Assembly: GCA_003290165.1 (NCBI GenBank)
Contig: QNQO01002077.1
Coordinates: forward strand, 97,753 to 161,752
Length of the DNA: 64,000 nt
Source of the DNA: Berberis thunbergii
Lineage: Eukaryota; Streptophyta; Magnoliopsida; Ranunculales; Berberidaceae
Direction of reading: 5' to 3'
Position numbers and translations under genes: made by a program. Of this stretch, positions 56,099 through 64,000 are shown piece by piece (position 1 is the first letter of the stretch; each line of letters starts with the position of its first letter). The notes beneath the pieces are model-generated. The model saw only the letters and a program-made list of their open reading frames with translations. It had not been told where the DNA came from and did not search any database.

Positions 56099-56368
56099 TG
56101 ACAAGTTTAAGGCCAAATTGTTCTCTTTCATTCATTCATCAGCAATATAAATACTGTAGTCAAAATACAATAGGAAACCACCAGACACTAGGAAACCTCC
56201 CAAACCAAGGAAACAAATCACTAACCATCGGAAAGTTTCCTAACTCCATAAAACTTCTAACCCCATAAAACTTGCAATACAATATGCTAAAATATATTTT
56301 CCTAACAATAAGATGTATTTCTTAATACTGGAAGATATTTTCCTAACAATACGATGTATTTCCTAATA
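56099..56368 (-). repeat. Copia-1 LTR (5' LTR on the minus strand)
   Basis: 270 bp, about 94% identical to 52346-52615 by eye. The tRNA-Met primer site lies directly inside. Confidence 0.85.
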
Positions 56369-57344
56369 GCTATCTTCAAGGAAAGAGGTATATGGTTATT
56401 CTAGATGATGTTTGGAGTGTCCAACTATGGACTTCCTTGAAAAATGCATTGCTCGATAATCATTGCCATAGTAGAATCATTGTCACAACACGTGATAATG
56501 GTGTTGCTTATTCATTTGTTGATTCTCCTTCACATGTTTGCAATCTCTCTCCTTTGCCTCTTGAAGATGACTTGAATCTTTTCTATAAAAGGGAGTTTGG
56601 ATCGGATTAGGGACAATGCCCACCGGACTTGGAGGATTTGTCAAAGAAAATCGTAATGAGAAGTGGAGGTCTTCCCCTGGGAATTGTGGTAATGGGTGGT
56701 CTTCTTTTGACAAAAGAAAAGACCTTCTTCGAATGGAAGAAATTTCATGACAGCCTTTCTTCTAACTTAGGAGAGGATCCCAATCTAAGGAGTATAATGA
56801 AAATCATCCCACTCAGTTACCAAGACCTGCCTTATCATCTTAAATCTTGTTTTCTTTACTTTGGTCTTTTTCCAGAAGATTATGAAATATTTGCTTTTAA
56901 GTTAACTAATTTGTGGATAGCCGAAGGATTTGTCAAAGAAAAAATGGGGATAACCCTAGAAGAGATTGCAGAAGATTATCTCGACCAACTTGCCAAGAGG
57001 AATTTGGTGCAAGCATATCCATCGACTATATATTATAATGTAAAATCCAGCAGAGTTCATGATCTGATGCACGAGTTTATTCTCTCGAGATCTCTGGAGG
57101 AAGATTTTTGTGAAGTTCTTGGTGGGAAGGCCAGTGCCAGTTCAATTGTGAACAGTCGACGACTTTCTATTCAAAGCGTCCCCAGTAGAGATGATATCCT
57201 GAAAAACATAAGTACGCCATGTGTTACTCGTTACTTTTTGTGTTTCAATTGGATGAGTTTCCCAACTCTGTGATGCACACATTTCTTTTTAGTTTTGTGT
57301 TACTAAAGGTACTTAGCCTCAGAGATGCACCTTTGGAGGATTTT

Positions 57345-57638
57345 TATTAGGAAATACATCCTATTGTTAGGAAAATATATTCCAGTATTAGGATGTATTT
57401 CCTATTGTTAGGAAAATATCTTCCAGTATTAGGAAATACATTCTATTGTTAGGAAAATATATTTTAGCATATTGTGTTGCAAGTTTTATGGGGTTAGGAA
57501 ACTTTCCGATGGCTAGTGATTTGTTTCCTTGATTTGGGAGGTTTCCTAATGTATGGTGGTTTCCTATTGTATTTTAACTACAGTATTTATATTGCTGATG
57601 AATGAAAGAAAGAAGACAATTTGGCCTTAAACTTATCA
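57345..57638 (+). repeat. Copia-2 5' LTR
   Basis: 294 bp, homologous to Copia-1 LTRs in inverse orientation, with one or two extra copies of the internal TTGTTAGGAAAATAT unit. Confidence 0.85.
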
Positions 57639-57685
57639 TGGTATCAGAGCCTACCTAAAACTTTCTTCTATCTTGATTGTTTGCT

Positions 57686-58953
57686 ATGGCTGGTGGGGAA
57701 ACTCCTCCATCACAGCCTCCAAAGATCGAGGCTAATTCACCATTCTTTCTAGGGCCGCAAGATAGGCCTGGGGATTTTATCACTCCGATTCGCCTCAAAC
57801 TCGACAACTTTGATGATTGGTCTCACGCAATTCGTGTTGCTCTTACTTCCCGCAAAAAATTTGGTTTTCTTGATGGCTCCATTAAAGACCTGGTTCCCCC
57901 TTGCACGAAGGATGATTGGATTACAATTCACTGCATGTTCGTTTCTTGGCTCATGAACACGATCGACTCAGAGGTAAAATCTATGTTATCAAACTATGAT
58001 GATGCAAAACGATTGTGGGATGATTTGCATGAAAGATTTTGTCTTGTCAATGGTCCAAGAATACAAGAACTAAAATCTGACATAAATCGCTGTGAGCAGA
58101 CCAAAACTATGCCCATTGCGATTTATTTCAGCAAACTAACTATGTTGTGGGATGAACTAGATAAACACGAACCCTTAATCTCTTGCAAGTGTGGTAGGTG
58201 TACTTGTGGTGTAGGTAAACAACATGCGGAAAGGTGTGAGAGAGATCGATTGCATCAATTCCTGCTTGGTTTGGTTTCCGAATATTATGCCTCCCTGCGC
58301 TCTACTCTCTTGTCTCAAGACCCCCTGCCATCACTAAATAGAGCTTTCCAAACAATAGCTCAAGAGGAAAGAGTTAGGGGGATAGCATGCATTAAAGACA
58401 AGGCATTTGAAGTTGCGGGCTTTGCGGTACGTATGGACAATCGTTCCAAACCACGCCTTACTCGAGCTGAGAAGGCTGCCCTGGTCTGCTCACACTGCCA
58501 CAAGACGGGTCATAACGACACCACCTGCTTTGAGCTGCACGACACTCCAGATTGGTTCATTGAGAAGTATGGGGCTAAAAGTGCGATGAAGGGAGCTGCA
58601 CCACTTGCTGCTGCACGTGGCTGCGGACACGTCAAGGCCAACAAGGCCACGTCTGACCAGGCACTGATAGCACCGCCAGGATCTTCGTCGGCTGCACCTC
58701 TACCAGGTTTTTCTGCCGAACAATGGCAGACTCTCATGGCCGCTTTCGACACTCCTCACCCTTCCCCTCATCGGTTGAACGGTAAGTGGATTATTGACAC
58801 TGGGTGCTCCAATCATGTTACGGGAGATTTGTCGTATTTGTCGGATTTAAGAAATGTGACTCCCTGTTCTGTTGGCCTTCCGGATGGTCAGAGTGTTGTT
58901 GCCTTGAAGAAGGACTTGTCAAACTTACTGACAAAATTATCCTTAACCATGTT
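57686..58953 (+). CDS. Copia-2 gag plus protease start (truncated)
   Basis: From ATG 57686 (MAGGETPPSQ; an in-frame ATG lies 9 bp upstream) the frame is open through the UBN2-type gag (FITPIRLKLDNFDDWSHAIR, SWLMNTIDSEVKSML, LWDDLHERF, FLLGLVSEYYASLRS), a CCHC-like knuckle (CSHCHKTGHNDTTC) and the protease start with IIDTGCSNHVTGDL. Here the catalytic D-T-G is kept, unlike in Copia-1. After LTKLSLTMF the frame enters the inserted Athila-like LTR and is no longer Copia sequence. Gag is intact, and this is the part missing from Copia-1. Confidence 0.88.
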
Positions 58954-60800
58954 TGATATACACATAATTATTACAAATTATGACCCTAAATTTATATATG
59001 TTAGTGCTTCAATTAATATATTTTATTCTAATTATTTCAACTTTTATGTTTTTGTAGGAATCTGCGCGCGTGAACGATAAAGTCGCATTAAGGCGACAAA
59101 TTTGAGAAAATGATTAATTTGTCGATTCTAGCGGTGGTACAAAAGAGTGGTTCACACATCTAAGCCTAACCCGAATAAGCATGGTCCAATTACTTTAACC
59201 AAGCCCAAGCCCAGAAAGCTAGAATCCTAAGCCCAGCCTAACAAGGAAATAGGGGAACCCTATTTAGGTTTCTCTATTGCCTTCTCTTGGAGCTCTCTCC
59301 TCTCTTCCACGTTTTTCTTCCTCTCTTTTCCAGCCACCATCTCCACCTCCACCAGGGCAGAGACAGAGATCTCTCGCCACTAACCAACCACCATCTCGCC
59401 ACTAACCAACCACCACCTCGCAACTAACCGACCTCGCCACCGCCACTAACCAGCCACCTTCACCTCGCCACAGTTCTCTCTGTCCATAACACAGCCGCCA
59501 CCACCATCTCCCTCCATCTCTCTCACCGCCACCATCACTCGAACACCACCGCCACCACCGCGCGCATACACCGCCGCGAAACAGGGCACCTCCCTGTTTC
59601 GCTCCCTGTTCCTCGCCCTCCTTCCGCTTTCTCTCTTCTCCCTGTTTCTCTCCCTCCTCCACTTCTCTCTCTCTCTCGACCACCGCCGAAAGAGACCACG
59701 AGAACCTCGCTACCACCGCAAAACAGGGAGAACACCACCCTGTTTCAGCTCCCTGTTTCTCGTCCTCTCTCTCGCGGTTTTGTTATTATCTCTGTTCTTT
59801 CACCCTCTCTCTTTGTTCTTGCAGGTACAGGAGCGATTGGGAGGAGAGGAAGCTCGCGAGGAGCGGAGAACGGAGGCGGGAAGGGCGCTGTCGCGCTGGA
59901 GAAGACGAAGCTGAAGCAGCAGCGCGAATTCGGCGGGAAATTCTGTTTTTCAGGTTTGTAGTTATTGACGCCCCGAGAATCTGTAAGAGCCACCACAGTG
60001 CAAATTTAGCTATTTTCTCGGGATTCGTGCGCGTACAGGAAGCGATGGGTTCCTCCTCGAGTGATGCTGTGACCACCACCACCATGAGTCACTAAATCCC
60101 ACGCAAGGTGAAGAGGTGAACTCCTAGATGTAACGAACTAAATTAGTAATTGATTCGCTTTAAGTTTTCACGATGAATAATGATGTTTAATGATTCTCAC
60201 TTTTATTTAATGTAGAAATTTATGTTATTTCAGTGAGAAGAATATCATAGATTTCTTTGTAGATTTTTATTATTCCGGTGATTATCTTTTCTTCTCCATA
60301 TAAGCTTAGTCACGCTTTCTTATGTGTGGAATGTTTAAGGATTAATTGATTCCGGTAGGTTAGTTATACGTGATCGTCATTTATTACGGTATTGTCTCCG
60401 GATATATCGTAAGTTAGGATATCACATATGACAAACCTTTGTGCTTTTCTTAGAAGAAGTGAAATCTTAAATTCATTTATATTAGGATACATTAATGATT
60501 AAAAGATTATTTTTCCGATTACGTCGTTTGGGATGTGAAACACGTAGTTGAGTCATCATAGCGAATCAATACTAATTGGCGTGTGAAGTCTAGGAGGGAT
60601 TCTTGGAACCTTGTGATTTTCTCAAACTTAGTTTTCATTAAATTAAATTCAATTTCGTATTTTAAATTTGTTAGAATTTATTAACTTTAGTTTCGCATAG
60701 TTTGTTTTTCTTAACCTTATTTTGTAGATCGTTTTTCCTCGTGAGATCGACACCCCATTCTTTACTGCAATTGACCGCGTGTATTGTTTGGGCGTAATCA
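58954..60800 (+). repeat. 5' LTR of the Athila-like element
   Basis: It begins TGATATACACATAATTATT and ends GGGCGTAATCA (inverted TGAT...ATCA), directly before the primer site. A C/T- and CCACC-rich stretch lies at 59280-59800. The minus-strand ORFs there reflect base composition. Confidence 0.8.
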
Positions 60801-61130
60801 AATTTTGGCGTCGTTGCCGGGGAACAAGCGTCATTCTACAAGGAAGGTTTCGGGTATTATCTTTCTTGCTCATTTTTCATTTTATTTTATTTTATTCTAT
60901 TTTTTTTTTAGGTTTAGGTCCAGTTTAAGTTTCTATCTTTATCTTTATTTTTATTTTATTTTATTTATAAAGGAAAAAAAATTAAATAAAAAAATTATTA
61001 AAAAAAAAAAATTTAAAAACATTGGGAGCGTGAGTTGGAATAAAAACCACTTAGGGAGACTAATTAGGGTCTCAAATTTAGTTAACTCACAAATTCACAT
61101 TGAGACCGAATTAAGTCATACTTCTAACAC

Positions 61131-62633
61131 CATGAGTAATCACGAAGATGATCCATGTTCGGTCGCTAAAGGACTATCTCCACCCACGCGCACTACTACT
61201 GCCATCATGTATCATGTTTGCACAAGTACACCAAAGCTAGATTTTAAGCCGGGTATGATACAATTATTACCCACTTTCATGGCCTACAGAGTGAGAATCC
61301 TTATGTTCATATTAGGGAATTCGAGGAAGTTGTGGCCACCTTTCACAACAAAGTTGAGGCTATAGACTCGGTTAGACTAAGGTTTTTTCCTTTTTCCCTT
61401 AAGGAAAAAGCGAAGAGTTGGCTATACTCTTTGTGACCAAGGTCTATAGGTTCGTGGGAGGAGATGACCCAAGCATTTTTTAATAAATACTTTCCTCACC
61501 ACAAAACCAACGGTCTAAAGAGACAGATTTCTACCTTCACCCAAAAGAATAGCGAGACATTATATCAAGTATGGGAAAGGTTTAAGGATCTCTTGAATAC
61601 ATGCCCACACCATGGGTATGAGAGTTGGCGCTTAGTCAGTTATTTTTATGAGGGGCTCACCAGTAGAGAACGTCAGTTCGTTGAGATGATGTGTAATGGA
61701 GAGTTTTGCAAAAGGACCCTGACGAGGCCATTGAGTACCTGAATGACTTAGCTGAAAAGGCCCACACTTGGACTGGCCCAAATGCTACTGAGAGCACAGA
61801 TAGAACACTCCCAGCGGGAGTTACCAACTTAGGGAAGATGATAGCCTTAGAGCCCAACTTGATAGAGTAACTAGGGAGTTAGAGGCACTTAAGACCAAGG
61901 ATGGTAGGCCCACACATACTGTTGCCAGAGTTGAGCTACAAGACGCCTGTTTTATATGCGGGGGAGTTGAACACTTCGCACAGGATTGCCCAACCTTCAT
62001 TGAGATGAGAGGGGTTTATGAGGAACAATGTAAACACCTTAGGGATGTACAAGAAGCCTTATTCACTATTCTCTAACACTTACAATTCTGGCTGGAGAGA
62101 TCACCCTAACTTTAGTTGGAGGTCCGAGGCCGACCAACCTACACACTCACAGGCACAACCACCTAGATCATACCCTACACCTCCATACAATGCACAATCT
62201 AACAGAAGTTCCTTATCAGACACATTGCATGCATTTATAGAGGCACAAGGTAAAACTAATCAAAAATTTGAGGTTGCATTGACACAGTTGGCAGAGGAGA
62301 ACAAGGAGATAAAAAGCCAAATAACAAAGCTGACAAGTTCATTAACAGTACAAGCTCGGGGCCAATTTCCGTCACAGCCTCAAGCAAATCCGAAGGGACA
62401 ACTTATGGCACAAACCTCTACTTCAGACTCTCAGAATGTCAAAGAGGTTAATGCCATCACTACTCGGAGTGGTAAGAACTTAGATGGGTCAAGCTCGTCC
62501 ACGACTATAGGCACCTCCCTAAGTGCAAAGGAGAGCATCTATGAGGATGAGCCCAACAAGAACATTCCAGTTTCAGTTCCTTTTCCTCAAGCACTACGAC
62601 CTACTAGAACGAAATCAGAAAATGCATGGTGAG
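61131..62633 (+). pseudogene. Athila-like gag
   Basis: Broken plus-strand frames give a Retrotrans_gag domain: NPYVHIREFEEVV, VRLRFFPFSLKEKAKSWLYS, then a TGA at 61434-61436 where Arg is expected before PRSIGSWEEM, and FFNKYFPHHKTNGLKRQI, YQVWERFKDLLNTCPHHGYE. A zinc knuckle follows (CFICGGVEHFAQDC, about 61950-61990), then a Q/S/T-rich linker to 62633. At least one frameshift occurs after 61700. Confidence 0.85.
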
Positions 62634-63173
62634 ATTCTAGAACATTTGAAACAGGTTAAAATTAACTTACCTTTGCTGCATGTGATCAAACAGGTACCAA
62701 CTTATGCGAGGATCATCAAGGACTTATGCACTATCAAAAGGGAACATCATGTCAAGAAGACTGCATTCTTGACAGAACAGGTAAGTGCGGTGATTGAGCA
62801 GAGGACACCACCCAAGTACAAAGATCCAGGGTGTCCTACAGTCACCTGCCAGATTGGGACTCATGAGTTCGGCCAAGCCTTGTTGGATTTAGGGGCAAGT
62901 GTAAATCTGATGCCATATTCTATTTACTTGCAACTGGGTCTAGGAGAGATTAAACCCACATCCGTGGTTCTGCAATTGGCCGATAGATCAGTTAAGAGGC
63001 CAAGAGGAATAGTCGAGGATGTCTTGCTTCAGATTGATAAGTTTTACTATCCTGTCGACTTTCTTATTTTAGATACTCATTCTGTGGTTAATATGGAGTC
63101 TACAGTTCTGATTATTTTAGGTAGACCTTTTCTTGCCACAGCTAACGCTCTATCAATTGCAGGAACGGTCTAA
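62523..63173 (+). pseudogene. Athila-like aspartic protease
   Basis: The frame contains YKDPGCPTVTCQIGTHEFGQ, then LLDLGASVNLMPYSIY (the D-L-G-A-S active-site form typical of this group), VVLQLADRSVKRPRGIVEDV, VDFLILDT and IILGRPFLATANAL. It ends at a stop at 63171-63173. Confidence 0.85.
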
Positions 63174-64000
63174 TGAAGCTGTCTTTTGGGAACATGACTC
63201 TGGAGGTCAACATATTCAATATTAGCAAGCAACCACGTGATGATGATGAGTGTCATCATACCTACATGATAGACACGCTGATATCAGAGGACGCGCTCAT
63301 GAGCGCAAAATTCTGAAACCTTAGAGTACCTTCTTTCTATTCTGATTTTGAGAATTCACTTTATCCTAATAATGCTTTTGATATGGCTGTTGTTTCAGGT
63401 TAAAGGATAAAGGAGAGCGACAATGGCAACCATGCTTGAGGAGTTGCCAAAGGAAAGACAGAAACCACAACCATCCACAGTGGAAACTCCGAAATTTGAC
63501 CTAGCTCCACTGCCTGAGGGACTTAAAGATGCATTCCTTGGACCAGGTGATACCTTTCCTGTTATTATTTCTTCCATGCTTTGATAGCTCACAAGAAGAA
63601 TAATTGATTAATATGTTACGTGAGCACAAATCTGTACTAGGTTGGACTATAGCTGACATTAAAGGTATTAGCCCCTAATATGTTCCCATAGGATCCACTT
63701 AGAAGAAGGAGCTAACCCCCGTAGAGATCCTCAAGACGACTCAACCCTACTATGAAAGATGTGGTGAAAAAGGAAGTTTTAAAATTGTTAAATGCATGCA
63801 TCATTATCCCATCTCTGATAGCAAGTGGGTTAGTCCAACTCAAGTAGTTCCCAAGAAATCGGGCATAACTGTGGTGACTAATGATGAGGGGGTGATTGTT
63901 CCTACTAAGGTAGTTACAGGGTGGCGCATGGTTCATTGATTATAGAGAAACTTAATTCTGCACCGCGGAAGTTTCACTTCCACTTCCGCATTTAGAGCGA
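63174..64000 (+). pseudogene. Athila-like polymerase, N-terminal part of reverse transcriptase
   Basis: Several broken frames: LREHKSVLGWTIADIKGISP (about 63613), then YPISDSKWVSPTQVVPKKSG and ITVVTNDEG..VPTKVVTGWR (about 63805-63930), the start of the RT domain before the catalytic motifs. Stops lie within, for example after GISP. The rest is beyond the window. Confidence 0.75.

Larger units (their letters stand above)
52346..56368 (-). mobile_element. Copia-1: Ty1/Copia LTR retrotransposon lacking gag
   Basis: Two 270-bp LTRs (52346-52615, 56099-56368) and target duplication GCTAT (52341-52345, 56369-56373) inside NLR-E. On the minus strand: PBS TGGTATCAGAGCAAGG (initiator tRNA-Met) next to 56098, then only about 120 bp before the protease, so gag is deleted; integrase; RT-RNase H; purine tract GAGGGGGGGG before the other LTR. 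By eye the LTRs differ at roughly 17 positions, so it is older than the Gypsy element. Outer LTR bases are TA..CA rather than TG..CA. Confidence 0.9.
52079..57344 (+). pseudogene. NLR-E: NB-ARC fragment split by Copia-1 and cut by Copia-2
   Basis: The NLR sequence begins inside the gene at the codons just before the P-loop (GEERQSVFAVAGTGGVGKTT). It runs to 52345, is interrupted by Copia-1, and resumes at 56369 with kinase-2 (MVILDDVW), RNBS-B, GLPL, RNBS-D and VHD motifs. Defects: no CC domain; a 3-bp deletion creating TAG at 56608-56610 in the GSDFKGQ region; a one-base deletion near 57230 shifting the frame; loss of all but the start of the LRRs at 57344, where Copia-2 begins. It is clearly dead. 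Sequence is closest to NLR-C in the VHD region and to NLR-D at TKEKTFFEW. Confidence 0.9.
57345..58953 (+). mobile_element. Copia-2: 5' part of a second element of the same family
   Basis: The 5' LTR is 57345-57638 (starts TATTAGGAAATACATCC, ends CTTATCA), followed directly by PBS TGGTATCAGAGCC (57639) and gag. It is inserted in the NLR-E LRR region after GGAGGATTTT. The element is cut at 58953 in the protease by the start of the Athila-like LTR. Orientation is opposite to Copia-1. Confidence 0.88.
58954..64000 (+). mobile_element. Athila-like Ty3/Gypsy retrotransposon (5' part; continues beyond window)
   Basis: A 1.85-kb LTR (58954-60800) is followed by a primer site TGGCGTCGTTGCCGGGGA (60806-60823), close to the tRNA-Asp-type site of Athila elements. 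Then come gag, a DLGAS-type protease and the start of RT. It is inserted in Copia-2. Stops and frameshifts are present, so it is degenerate. The 3' LTR is outside the window. Confidence 0.85.

Noticed and set aside
59402..60085. Minus-strand ORFs rich in Arg/Glu/Gly within 58954-60800
   Set aside because: They come from the CT- and CCACC-rich part of the LTR and have no domain.

Overview
The window is nuclear DNA of a flowering plant, most likely a eudicot. It is AT-rich, with spliced coding fragments, long LTR retrotransposons, and a tandem cluster of CC-NB-ARC-LRR (CNL, RPM1-like) disease-resistance genes broken up by nested transposons. The species cannot be named from the sequence. Nearly every open frame belongs to an NLR, a transposon, or a host-gene fragment carried by a transposon.

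NLR cluster (all + strand). NLR-A (1-632) is only the LRR end of a gene that starts outside the window. NLR-B (about 4968-6992) has lost its CC and P-loop, is joined in frame to a LINE ORF1 fragment, and has one nonsense codon. NLR-C (13808-16555) is full length but has a single TAG at codon 87. NLR-D (47520-50444) is the only uninterrupted gene; it has lost its normal stop codon and gains a 59-residue tail. NLR-E (52083-57344) is a fragment split by a Copia element. C and D, with about 1.9 kb upstream and 0.75 kb downstream, are copies of one duplicated unit. Short relics of LRR ends and of a conserved 3' tail lie between units and mark lost copies.

Transposons. 2.6-10.8 kb: LINE fragments, a 1.8-kb direct duplication and a truncated CACTA end. 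10.9-11.1 kb: a probable SINE. 16.7-19.5 kb: a LINE with an intact ORF1, no reverse transcriptase, a poly-A tail and an 11-bp target duplication. 21.3-22.8 kb: a non-autonomous hAT with an 8-bp duplication. 23.1-39.0 kb: a nest of CACTA elements. It holds a CACTA gene (Transposase_24-like plus Ulp1 protease), and inside one intron of that gene a complete 6.25-kb CACTA element (28304-34556, ATT target duplication) carrying pieces of four host genes (PLPBP/YggS-like, endonuclease/EF-hand-like, PERIANTHIA-type TGA bZIP, nucleobase-ascorbate transporter). Pieces of a PQQ-type polyvinyl-alcohol-dehydrogenase-like gene and of the Polycomb gene FIE lie on either side. 40.0-46.3 kb: a small hAT element split by a young Ty3/Gypsy chromovirus. 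52.3-59.0 kb: two Copia elements of one family in opposite orientation. 59.0-64.0 kb: an Athila-like Gypsy element that runs off the window.

The most notable points are the multi-gene CACTA element, the ORF1-only LINE, the stop-loss tail of NLR-D, the in-frame LINE::NLR chimera, and the FIE fragment.
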